Origin: Adineta vaga
Lineage: Eukaryota; Rotifera
Assembly (NCBI GenBank): GCA_021613535.1
Contig: CP075496.1
Span: forward strand, 6,386,001 to 6,450,000
DNA length: 64,000 bases
Direction: 5' to 3'
In this document: positions 50,402 to 63,851 of the stretch, one piece after another
Layout of the letters: every line of letters begins with the position of its first letter
Position numbering within the stretch: the stretch's first letter is position 1
The notes under the pieces: model-generated
What the model saw: the letters and a program-made list of their open reading frames with translations, nothing else
Databases searched by the model: none
What the model was told of the DNA's origin: nothing
Translations under genes and position numbers: made by a program

Positions 50402-51373
50402 GAATTCTGTTTTCATTTATCATAGCTTAATATCATTTTTTATTCAGATACTATTTGTGTGTGAATGATTTGTTTTCTTTTTTTTTGTAAATATTTTCAT
50501 TTCCTTTTATTATTGTACATCTTATGTTAGATGCATGAATAATCAATACGAAAAGATATAGTTGATGTTTAAATGAATAAAATGAACCTGATCAAACTCT
50601 CTATCGAAGGTATAAACTTTATTTTAATGGTTTAGTAAAAGAAATAGATGTATATCTATCTCCACAATTTGCTTATAACGTTTGATTCCTTACTGATTAG
50701 TCTAATGACTTGTTTTTCAATATCAATTATTACTGTTTGAGTAAAGAATGGTATAAATAATTATTTATTTTTTTTTATGTGATTGAATTGAATATTCAGA
50801 ATACTAAATTCATACATTCATGTAACAACTTCAACATGCATATTTAGCTGCTATTTATAAAAGTTTATTTAAAGATAGTATTAGTATGAATAATGAATAT
50901 AATAAAAGACAATGAGTAAAAACCAAGTTGTTAACAGTGTCAGTACACGAATGGATTGACGTGATACAGGTAATTTAATTTAATTTTACTATATTGTGGA
51001 TAATAATTAGAAAAAAATGTCTCCGAATATGATATATGACTTTGTAGATATAATTATTGTTCATTATGTAAGAAATGCTCTTGTCATATATGTATATAAA
51101 CAGATATGAGTGAAAGCGGCCTCTCTCGCATCTCTAAAGACATATCAAGTCATCTCGAATAGCAACCTAACCTATCATGGTGATTCTTTTCCGTATATAT
51201 CATCCTTGGTGTCTCTTTTTTTGTAAGAAAAACATTCGAGATCAAGTGTGCTTGAAGCATAAGTAATTCATCATATTATTTTGCACTTGGATTTCTTCTT
51301 TGATTTTGTTTCTTTTTCGTATATATTTTTATTTTTCTAGCTTAAATATCTAATTGACAGTTCATAATCAGCC
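50402..51373. other. Spacer between RSU1 and the kinesin
   Basis: About 970 nt, AT-rich. The RSU1 poly(A) signal AATAAA is at 50576-50581. Acceptor-like sites upstream of the kinesin coding region (TTTTTCTAG near 51340, TTGACAG near 51360) suggest a 5' UTR intron or trans-splicing. Confidence 0.5.
50576..50581 (+). terminator. Poly(A) signal of RSU1
   Basis: AATAAA 175 nt after the RSU1 stop codon. Confidence 0.4.
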
Positions 51374-54300
51374 ATGACTGCTTCGAATAACGAGTGAAAC
51401 AGTTCGTGTTATCGTTCGTTGTCGACCTATGAATCAACGTGAAATCGATTTAACATGTCGAGTAAGATACATTTTCGCTAAATACTTTCATTTTTTTATT
51501 TTATTTCACAGACAATCATTTCTATGGATACACAATTGAATCAAGTCTTGTTAGAAACTATTGAACAACGGAATGAACCACCTAAACAATTTACTTTCGA
51601 TGCAGTATATCCAGAAAATTCTGTAACAGAAACTTTATATGCTGATTCAGTATTTCCATTGGTTGAAAATGCAAGTTGAAACATGCGAAAAAGAAATGAT
51701 GAAATGATAATTTATGATTTATTTCAGGTACTTGAAGGATACAATGCAACTGTATTTGCGTATGGTCAAACAGGGTATTGATTTATGTTTTTTCTTACTA
51801 TAATATAACATAAAAATTTCATGTCTAGATGTGGAAAATCTTATACTATGCAAGGAATGAATAATACGTCTGGATCATCACAACGTGGTGTTATACCTCG
51901 ATCATTTGAAGTACGACTTTTCCTTATGTTCTAAAACAATATCAATCATTTTTCTCGATCTAACACTTATTTCTAGCATATATTCGAAGCATCATCAGTA
52001 ACAGCTGGTACAAAATATTTGATTCGTGCATCCTATCTTGAAATTTATAATGAAAGCATTCGTGATCTTCTTAGTAAAGATGTAAAAGCATCACTTGATT
52101 TGAAAGTAATAAACTCTCTGAAATAACTAATTGAAATTCGTTTTTGTCTCAAGGAACATGTAGATAAAGGTGTTTATGTACCAAATTTAACATGGCATCA
52201 ATGTACAAATGTGAACGATTGTGAACGTTTGATGGATAAGGGCAATAAGAATCGAGCAACAGGTGCTACACTTATGAATAAAGACTCATCTCGATCTCAT
52301 TCAATTTTTACTATTCTAACGGAAATGTGTACTCAAAGTGAACTCGATGGAAAAGAACATATTCGAGCTGGAAAATTGAATTTAGTTGATTTGGCTGGAA
52401 GTGAACGACAATCAAAAACACGTACGTTTGAAATTATTTTCATTTGAGTAGATTTCACCTCCGTTTCAAATGTAGATGCTGAAGGCGATCGTCTTCGTGA
52501 AGCTACTCGAATCAATTTATCACTTAGTGCTTTGGGCAATGTTATTTCTGCTTTGGTCGATGGACGTTCAAAACATATCCCATATCGTGATTCAAAATTA
52601 ACACGTCTTCTACAAGATTCACTGGGTGGTAATACGAAAACATTAATGGTATTTATTTTCTCATCATTCAAATCATTACATTTAAATATCTATTTTCTTT
52701 TCTTTCTGTTAAAGATTGCTGCAATAAGTCCAGCACATGATAATTATGAAGAAACACTTTCAACACTACGATGTATGATTATATTTAATCTTTTAAACTA
52801 ATGATTTATATATCTACCTAGATGCTAATCGAGCAAAAAATATTAAGAATAAACCTCATATTAATGAAGATCCACGTGATGCACAAATGAGGATTTTACA
52901 AGAAGAAATCAATCGTCTTAAACAAGAACTTCTTGATGTTGGTAATGTCAATCGTGATAATCAATCATTGCCATCCGATGGCAAAGTAAGTTTGCTTGTT
53001 TTCATACTATTGTCAGCCAATCGTGTATGTTCATCAATATCTAAAGCATCCCATGGATAAACAATCCATTCTCCACTCACATGTTCTCCAACAAAATAAG
53101 AATCTTTCATTAAATTATCCGGTAATTTTCCACGTTTTGGAATTGATTTGTTATGTACAACAAAAATACCTAGTTTTGGTTCAATCCATTCTTGCGTCGA
53201 TGATTCTCGTTGTTTAGCAATATCTTTTTCCAGTTCACTTACAGCATAGCTTAATGTTGTACGTGTTTCATCAACTTCATCAATAATAAGAATACGTTGA
53301 CCACTAAATGATATTGCTAATGGATCATTTGTTACATCTGTTGAAATCCATTGAGTTTTATAAATTTCATTTGTATTACTTTCATATAAACATAATCCAA
53401 TAGTTTGAATCGGTAATGATTTACCACCAAGTTCCGATTTAAGAATATTTCGTAAAATTCGTGCGGGTAGAAATCCACCTGCACTTATTGCAATGAGCAA
53501 TGTTGGTGAAAATGTTTGAGAAAGTTGAGTTCTTTGAACAGTTTGTCGAATAATATCATGTAATTGGTTGTATGAAACGTATACTTTATTCGTATCAGCA
53601 GACATATTTCGTACCTACTATTATCTTATCCTGTTTGAAAAAGAAAATGCGTAATGATAAAGAATAGAATGAGAACAAGAAAAGAATGTAGGATCGTTTT
53701 TACATGCACGTGTTTTATTTCTAGGGGTTCCAGGTCAACTATGATGAAGAAATTGAAAGAGAAAAAGAAAGATTACGTATGGAATTCGAATGTGAAGCAG
53801 GAGAATTACGTCGACAATGTGAAGATGAACGTTTAACAAATCATGAATTACAACAGAAATACAATGACTTAAAAGAACAATATGATGGTGATATCAATGC
53901 TTTAGAAGGTTATAATCTTCAAACAAAAGGTAAAAAGAAAGGTAGATTGGGTAAACAAACAAATGATGGAAATGATCGTTCACCAAGATTGATGAATTCT
54001 CAAGAGAAACTTCAACGTTTACATGAATTAGAAAATAAACTCATCGGTGGAGAAGAAATAAATAATGAAGAACAGAAAAAGAAACGAAAGAAGAAATTGA
54101 ATGAAATGCGTGAAAAACAAGAACAACGAAAACGATTAACAAAAGCAATTGAAACCAATGATGATGATGTTATGATGCGAGTTTTTGACAATGCACAAGA
54201 AGAGGTTTATTTCAGTTTTTTTTTGTTTGTTATTAATATTTGATGAAAATCTAATTTTAGTTGCATTTTACATCGAAGAAACTCGAACAATTACATTTAG

Positions 54301-54908
54301 AGAATAAACGTTTGAAAAGAGATAATGACGATTTACAACATGAATTTGAAATTGATCGTCAAAGTTATTTGAATACGATGCGTACACAAGAAAAACAATT
54401 ACTTCTTTATCGTACTATGCTCGAAAAGATGAGTAATATTATGGAACGTAATTGTAATTATAGTAATCTTGATAAAATCATTGAAAAAGCTCGTTATGAT
54501 GAAGAAAGAAATGTTTATTATATTCCGGATCCAATTCGAGAAGAAGTACAATTTCCACAAGTTGCTAATTTACCAACAACAGGAATAAGTCGTAATACGC
54601 AAAATGATTTCAATTCTCCATCACCAATGAATTATACTTATTCAGGTCAAATGTCTAATCTTGATTCCGAAGAACTTGAACGACGTTATGGACGAAATGT
54701 TGATACATCAACTGTACCAATGAATAAAACGCGAAATAAACGACAAGAACAATTATTGAATGAAAATGCTCTATTGAAAAGTATTAAAACAAATCCAACA
54801 CAAACAAATAATCTCGAGAGTGATTATCTTACTCGTCGTTTCAGTCCTTTTGAACCGCCAGTACCTCGCCTTAGTCGCCGATATGGTCATTCATCAGATA
54901 AACAATAA
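51374..54908 (+). CDS. KIF17: Kinesin-2 homodimeric motor (KIF17/OSM-3-like)
   Basis: Plus-end microtubule motor; KIF17/OSM-3 works in ciliary and dendritic transport. Exons: about 51374-51461, 51512-51670, 51728-51774, 51829-51910, 51977-52105, 52154-52421, 52476-52648, 52715-52772, 52822-52985, 53725-54204 and 54261-54908; about 760 aa. The motor domain begins [14 protein letters not shown] and has P-loop GQTGCGKS, switch [10 protein letters not shown], switch II DLAGSE and neck [19 protein letters not shown] coiled-coil stalk follows, then [20 protein letters not shown], a KIF17 tail signature. Intron 2 is GC-AG. The start is unresolved: the only nearby ATG (51374, MTASNNE) is out of frame with the motor by one base. 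Intron 9 (739 nt) contains the antisense XPT1-like gene. Confidence 0.88.
52961..53605 (-). CDS. XPT1-like purine (xanthine) phosphoribosyltransferase, nested antisense
   Basis: Intronless 214-aa type I phosphoribosyltransferase lying on the minus strand inside kinesin intron 9. It resembles the fungal xanthine phosphoribosyltransferase Xpt1 along its whole length: [16 protein letters not shown] at the N terminus, a PPi-loop-like [27 protein letters not shown], the PRPP-binding motif [46 protein letters not shown] and [19 protein letters not shown]. The acidic pair and TRTT of the PRPP site are intact, so the product looks functional in purine salvage (xanthine, guanine or hypoxanthine plus PRPP to the nucleotide). 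Its last 25 nt overlap kinesin exon 9. Animals usually carry HPRT rather than this form, so transfer from fungi is a reasonable hypothesis. Confidence 0.85.
   Translation of the reverse strand: MSADTNKVYVSYNQLHDIIRQTVQRTQLSQTFSPTLLIAISAGGFLPARILRNILKSELGGKSLPIQTIGLCLYESNTNEIYKTQWISTDVTNDPLAISFSGQRILIIDEVDETRTTLSYAVSELEKDIAKQRESSTQEWIEPKLGIFVVHNKSIPKRGKLPDNLMKDSYFVGEHVSGEWIVYPWDALDIDEHTRLADNSMKTSKLTLPSDGND
52968..52984. repeat. 17-bp near-perfect palindrome at the kinesin/XPT1 overlap
   Basis: TTGCCATC-C-GATGGCAA: eight-base arms around one central base, ending one base before the exon 9 donor. Both strands read LPSDG here, once in the kinesin and once in the phosphoribosyltransferase. Confidence 0.85.
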
Positions 54909-54909
54909 A
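54904..54909 (+). terminator. Poly(A) signal overlapping the kinesin stop codon
   Basis: AATAAA includes the TAA stop (54906-54908). A second AATAAA-type signal lies about 20 nt further on (near 54925) and is more likely to be the one used. Confidence 0.3.
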
Positions 54910-56312
54910 ATATTACAAATTCGTGCAAATAAAAGCTCACTCATATTCTCTCCGTCTCGGTGATTATTACCTTCTTCTTCGTTTTTTTCTACTAGTCATA
55001 CAAATTTCAATATTATATCTGCTCAATATAGATGTGAATATAAATATCATTTGTATCTGCTACTTTTCTCGGTGATATTATATATTACGTCTTAATATTT
55101 TCTTTTTGCTTAAATGTATATTTAAAAAATATACTAATTCTCTTTCATGTAATATCATTATAAATCTGTTCATATTTTAATAAAAGCTTTATTAGATGTT
55201 GTGAAGTTTTCATCGTTCTATCCAAATTAAAACATTGCTAACTCAACGTGATGATTGATATGATCACACCATATACATATGTATATTCTTCAAATTCATC
55301 AGTTGATGTTTTTCCAGTATACCTTAGATATAATATAAAAGAAGCAGAACAAAAATTTGGTTTCATTCTTTGCACGTTCCAATAGCAAAACTTTCGAAGA
55401 GAATAGAAATATATTTATAGATACTTTAACATTTAATGTATGGAAAGTAACATGAACTCAATTATTTATTCATGAAATTCATTTTTTTCTGATCTATAAT
55501 AATGAATGCTTTATTATATTATAGATGTACAACGAGAAATATTTTCTTATTTAATAAAAGATTGATGATGGCACGGAAATACTTTTGCTACGGAATTAAC
55601 AATATTAAAAACCGAGGACTCTTTTAAATCTATACTACAAATAGATAAAAATATTTCCTTCAGTCATTCGCTAAGTCATCTATTGATTTATCGATTCTAG
55701 TGCGAGAAAGACTATCCTTTTTCTTTTTCTTTTGATTGATGATCCAATATTTCTCACCCATGCTGAGATCATGTATATTCACACCTTGTCAGTCATTATT
55801 GTTAAAAACAAAATGTGTCAATATTGTTCGTTCCTTCATCCTATATCTCTTCAGAGCCAAAACAGAAGTCATTGAATGAATTATTTCTATAGACTGATAA
55901 TAGAGTGTTAATGTACAAGTAAAAATTCAATAGAAGAGAGAGAAAAAAAGATGAGATAGGTAACATACGTCTAATGCATACGATTAGTGTGTATACATTT
56001 AGGTCAATTGAAGACGAAGAGAGAAAGAGAGAGAGAGAACAGAAGACGCGATAACAATCGTCACTTTTTTTTTCATCAACCGACTTGATTGGTGTGTGCG
56101 TGTATGAGTCCTGCTGAGAGTGATGGAAAAAGAGATTGCACCAGCCGGTCTATGATTGCACTCGTAAGAGAAAAAAGGAACGAGAGAGAGAGAAAAGGAG
56201 CAAAGGAGAAAAAACGAAAGAAATTATTATTGAATAAGACATAAGAAACACAATACACACATATTTAGTATTATATCTGTATATATATATATATAAACAT
56301 ACACACACATAT
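54909..56312. other. Convergent intergenic region between the kinesin and FoxQ2
   Basis: About 1.4 kb of 3' flanks, AT-rich, with (AG)n near 56020-56040 and (AT)n near 56280-56295. Open frames at 56076-56386 are low-complexity shadows. Confidence 0.5.
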
Positions 56313-57574
56313 TCAAGCTGATATGTCTGTATCGGTTGAACCGTCTGACTTGGAATCTGGACTACAAATATCTTCATTGCCATCAAAACTCGATTTATGT
56401 CGTTTGATTAGACATGGTTGTTCAGGTGCTAGAAGACTATCGACATCGAAACAACGTTTTCGTTGGTTTTGTGTTGTTGATAATGGACGAAGAGGTGTCG
56501 ATGTTGTGGTCGTTGTTATAGCTGGATTTCGGCTCGTATTCAATGATTGTGGTGGTGATGGAAAGAATAATTGTGAATTATGATTTTGTTGTTGTTGTTG
56601 TTGCTGTTGTTCTAATCGAGATGCAACAACACGTTGCATGTCATCAAAATATCGTTGTAGAAGAGTTGGTGTTACACCTGTACTGTTTGCTGTCGTTGTT
56701 GAAGAAGATGAAGAGGAAGAAAGTGAGAGATCAGTTACATTTGGACGTAATTCATCAGATGGAAATTTCGTTAAAGGACTAGAAGAAAAAATCGAAAGAA
56801 AGAAATATATATATATATCAGTCAATAAAGTGATATAGTCATGATTGTGTATCATCGAAGACTATGATCTAAGTAATACAAATTCTGATTCTTCTTTTTT
56901 TTGTGATTTACTTACTGTTCAAAATGATGATCGGTTCCATTGGTTGGTAAAATTTCGTCTTCATCTTCTTCATCATCAGGTACGGATAATCCCATACTTT
57001 TTCTGACACGTCGTTGTGCTCGTCGTCGTCGAAAATCTCCACTACTAAAATCAGCTAAATTAGCTGGATGAATACTCCAATAATGACCTTTGCCATTTGC
57101 TGAACGACCAGCTTTGATAAAACAGTCATTCAAAGAAAGATTATGTCGAATAGAATTACGCCAACCAGGACCACGTGCACGAAAATAAGCATAATGATCT
57201 AATATCCATTGATAGATATCGGAAAGAACAAGTTTTCGTTCAGGTGAACTTAAAATAGCCATGGCAATAAGTCCAATATAGGAATAGGACGGTTTGGGTT
57301 CTTCACGAAGAAGACAACGTAATCTAGGATCATGCCGTTGATGAAATGCATATAAAGAATGTGGATCATTAAATGATGGATGATGTGGACCAGAATTTCC
57401 TGTTAATGCTGATGATCCTGGTGGTGGTGGTGGAGGTCCGCCGCTGAAACGAAGTCGGACAGCATAGTCATATAATTGTTGTTGAGCAGCAAGTAACATC
57501 GGATAATTTGGATGATGAGAGAGAGATGGTTGTGGAAATGAAATATCACCATTAACTATTGGTTCTTTTTGCAT
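56313..57574 (-). CDS. FOXQ2: Forkhead transcription factor, FoxQ2-like
   Basis: Nuclear winged-helix regulator; FoxQ2 genes pattern the anterior/apical neuroectoderm in many invertebrates. Exons 57574-56916 and 56778-56313 join in phase to 374 aa. The forkhead domain is at about 93-190 ([20 protein letters not shown]…, [33 protein letters not shown]). It ends in [15 protein letters not shown], the GDFRRR ending being typical of FoxQ2. The N-terminal part is Pro/His-rich with a run of seven prolines. The C-terminal half has Ser, Gln and Thr runs and a [10 protein letters not shown] motif (328-337) resembling the EH1-type Groucho-binding motif of the family. The ATG at 57574 is the first in frame; upstream sequence is CT-rich without an ATG. 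FoxQ2 versus another Fox class should be settled by phylogeny. Confidence 0.85.
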
Positions 57575-58573
57575 GGTACTGATGACCACAGGGGAATTGT
57601 TTATATGTGTGTATGCCGCCGTCGTTCCGCTCGTTTTCTCACAAACAACTTGTTGTTCTATGATTGGTCTCTCTGTTTGCAAAAAAAACCGGTTTGCTCC
57701 GTTTTTCGCCCTCCTAACTAATTCATCTTTCTCTCTCTTTTTCTCTTTTTCTTTTCTTTCTTTCTCTTCATCGAGAAGAGAGCGAGAGAGAAAACGCAAA
57801 ATATTTGTGTGTCGTTTGCTTCACAACAAACAGAACGCACCCAGCGAGATAGAGTGGTGGTGCTGTATCGGACAACATTATTCTGATCTATTCATAATGA
57901 ATAGCTAAGGAAAGAGAAAAGAAAATGTCATACATGCAAACGTCTTTTGATTGGTTCAAAGACTACAAGCAGAAAAAATGAGAGCAAATAAATCCTCATT
58001 GGGTAAAGAGAAAATGACGAAACGAAGAGGAAGCAAAAGAAAAAGAAAGAAAAAAAAGATAGAAACAAACAGAAATATTTATGCTTTTTTCAACTCAATT
58101 AATTTCTATTTATACTCAGAATAAAAAACTTTCAATATATTTATATATATATATATAAATAAATCAAAGAAATATTTGATTGGTTAAGAAAAGAAAAACG
58201 CTTTGCATATTGATCTCCTGGTGTGTTGAAGATTAATTGTACTGTTTAGTTATTCTTTTCAAATCATATAATTATATTTAAATGTAAAATTACTTTAAAT
58301 ATAAATAAAGATATATTTTCAAATAAATGATCCAAAGTATTATTTCAGACGAAAAGGTCAATGTTATTTGGAGAAGAAAATGTAAGAAAGGTGGTGTTTA
58401 AAAATTGAATAGACATTTCTTTTTCTTTTTTTTGTCATTGTTTAACATAAATTTTTATAATTTATTTATAAAACATACACTTAAATGCAGAACAAGTTCT
58501 TTCTTTTTTTTTTAAATTTCCTTGATAGAAAAAATGTTCAACGTTCGAAGTAAAGAAAAAGGTCTAATTACTT

Positions 58574-58595
58574 TCTTCTTCTTCTTCTTCTTCTT
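58574..58595. repeat. (CTT)n microsatellite
   Basis: About seven CTT units in the region between FoxQ2 and amylase. Confidence 0.8.
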
Positions 58596-61470
58596 ACAAT
58601 CTTTCGTTTACTTCGAACACGCTCGATTGATTTTTTACATCATTGATTTACGGATGTACACCAAGCAAAGTGCTCTTTTCGTATCTTTTGATTCATCAAG
58701 AGTCTAATCAAATGTGTCACTTTGTAAATGCATGCCCGATGTCCCACCCTTTTCCTCCGTTATCATCATCACCAACACCATCATGCCCATACATACATAT
58801 ATGCATATATGTGAAGACAAAAATCTATTGTGTGAAATGTTCTTATCGAATATTAACTGTTAATTGATCGAAAAAGCATGATTCTTCTTACACCATCAAT
58901 ATTTTAGTTCTATTTGATTATGATTTGAAATATATTGATAAAATGAAATCAAAAAGAAAAGAAAAGAAGAAGGAAAAGAAAGAAAAAAAAGGAACGAGAT
59001 GACTATCATTGCAATTGCATAGAAAGTAAATCGACAAGAAAATTACAAGTCACGCAATGAGAAAAAGAAAAAAATGTATGAAAGAATGAACGACTTATTA
59101 ATTCAAATTCTGACCAGGAGGGACATGTCATCATTTTTTTGTCTTGTTTTTTTTTCTACGAATCACAACATCATATTTGCCGCCACTAACGACATTATAG
59201 TCTTTGTCGTTACTATTAAATAGCTGAAAGACAAATATGCTCATTCTTTTCTAACTAAATGATATTAACGTCTCATCGGGAGTCCCATCATACACATACA
59301 CACGCAAAGAATGTTGAATCAACCCAATTTGATAGAAAAAGAAGAAGAATGCGAACAAAAGCTTGCTGATCTCTATGCATGCGGATGTTAGACTGATCAA
59401 ATTATGTACTAAGTATAAAGTTGCCGAACGTTAAGATGGCCACTTTAGAATGCAAAAGTTTTCATTCATATATCTCTTTTTTCTATATTTGTAAGAAATA
59501 TTTGAATGAAAAAAAAAACTACTAAGAAGACGACGACAAGCACAATTCCGTTTTGAATGTCAAATTCCGGAAAATGAACACTCCATGTCAATCTTGCAAT
59601 GTGTTCTCGCACTAGCGAAAGGTGTGACCAATTTTCATCATATTTTCGATGACCACATCTGTCTTAAAATTTTCTTTCTTTTTTTGTACCAGTTTATGAT
59701 GCATCTATCGGTGTATGTGTGTCACTATTCATCTCCGTTCTTTCACATGCTTAACTGAAGAGTACAATTTCACGACTTTGTTTGATCGAAACTATACATA
59801 CTGAAAAGAGAATGAAAAAAAAAGTAATCCTAATGAATTGCTCTTGAAAATTCAAGAATGGACACCAGTTGTATTGTATTGAGAAGAATAACGACGGATG
59901 TCGTGCTTTTTTTCTTTTTATTCCACGCTAGTTTCGATGAGGTAGGCGTTTTGTATATACAGGTAGAGATTGAGTGAGCGGCAATGAAGAGAAGAAGTTG
60001 ATTAATTTTGATTGTCCTGAACTATTTACATACAAATCTTGACAATGCTGATAATCATAATTTGTCTTAGTCACACAATGATTGAGAAACGGAGAAAAAA
60101 TGATTGAGACTTACTGCTGAGTGATGGCGACAATATTTTATTTAGATAGGCAGGTGGAGATGGTGTCATCAACGGAACTGCCATAGCTAGACAGGAGATG
60201 ATTTCTTGCTGTGCAGTCACTATAGTTATCACTTCCGATGATGACTAAAACTGGTATCAATACACGCAATCGAATCAGTGTCAATTCGCTTTCGTATATT
60301 CAATTTCATTAACGGTATATACACATACACTGCAGGTATAGGACAGCGAGAGAGAGACAACAAGCTGAGACACGCCATATACAAGTATGTTTCCCATATA
60401 CACCTGATGCCGTGTTTAATGGATAGCTAGTTGATTTTTTCCTCTTCAGCAAGAAAATTAATTGCATGTATGATATACGTTGAATGAATTTTTTCAAATA
60501 AATAAAAGGAAAAGAAAACAAGACTTGATTGTATCATATGTCATTAGAAAACTTGATTGAGTGGAAAACGACTGATGATGATGTTCAAATTGTATTATTA
60601 GTCTTTTGATTCATATGTATATCATATTGCTGATTGATAGAGAAAAGACGACAATGAGTAAAAGCAATTCTCTCATTTGCTATTGGATGTGTGTATATAA
60701 CAATGAAAAAGAACAACTCGTCTTGCTCATTGGGGATATGATAGACACTTGGAAAATTTATCAAATGAATGTGTCTGCTGAATTAATCAAAATGAGTAGG
60801 ATGAGACTTGTTTCGTGTTTAAAAACACAAAATGATTACAGAATTGATTGGAACGATATCAACATTTCTTTCTTTCTTTTATGCATCAATCATCGAATCG
60901 ATTTCAATGGTAATAGAAAATATACTTTGTAATAAAAGAAAAAGATTCTAAATCAACATTTTTCGAAACAGTCTCATTTACAAATTTAGTATGAATACAA
61001 CAAAAAAAATATTAGAATAGCTGTACCGGTTTATATCATTGGGCATATATCATCTTAGAAAGCACCAAAGATATTTTCTTAATCCTTCGAGGATCGATCA
61101 TGCACTTTTTTTTCGGTACGGAGAGTAAAGAGGTGACCTTCCAGTAACAATACTTATTCTTATTTTTTCCAAATTGTGTTTTTCATGCTATCATATATCA
61201 AAAATTAATCCTTAAATAAAACGAAAAAAATAGAATAAAATTTAGACATACCCATTTCAACTGCAATTACGCAGTTATATAAGAAGTATTTGTTACAGAA
61301 AAAAACACCTACAAATTACAATAGCATTTAATCTTTGCAAAAAAATCTATGTCATTGTGATGAAACCTTCTCGAACGTTCGTCATCAGTTTTTTTCTTTA
61401 TAATCCATTCGATTTCTAACCATCTGTCTGTTTTTCTTTGAAAACAGTAGTATCAATTTACTAATGATCC

Positions 61471-61477
61471 TATATAA
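61471..61477 (+). promoter_or_regulatory. TATA box of the amylase gene
   Basis: TATATAA about 50-57 nt upstream of the amylase ATG, consistent with a short 5' UTR as in many digestive-enzyme genes. Confidence 0.45.
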
Positions 61478-61485
61478 TCAAATAA

Positions 61486-63662
<2,177 letters not shown>

Positions 63663-63851
63663 AAAGTCATTTTCTTCTTGAATTTTACAGTACAAAAAGA
63701 TTATTTTATTTTCCTCTATGATCCAATAAAGAATTGACTAGAAATAAAAAAAACATACAAAAAAAAAGATTTCTGATAATTTTTATCTTAATGACTTTAT
63801 TTTTACACAGAAATATCATGCAAGAAAGAAGATTAAATAGCACAAAATAAT
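63663..63851. other. Convergent spacer with amylase poly(A) signal
   Basis: AATAAA at 63725-63730, 63 nt after the amylase stop. The remainder is the 3' flank of the SH3 gene on the minus strand. Confidence 0.6.

Noticed and set aside
52986-53724. XPT1-like segment as bacterial/fungal contamination or chimeric assembly
   Set aside because: Kinesin exons 9 and 10 flank it with consensus GTAAGT and TTTCTAG sites and matching phase, so it sits in a genuine intron.
56323-56855. Several plus-strand frames of 66-86 codons
   Set aside because: Antisense shadows of FoxQ2 exon 2, produced by its repeat-rich coding sequence.
60606-60932. 108-codon plus-strand frame
   Set aside because: Codon use differs from neighbouring genes and no domain is visible; probably chance.
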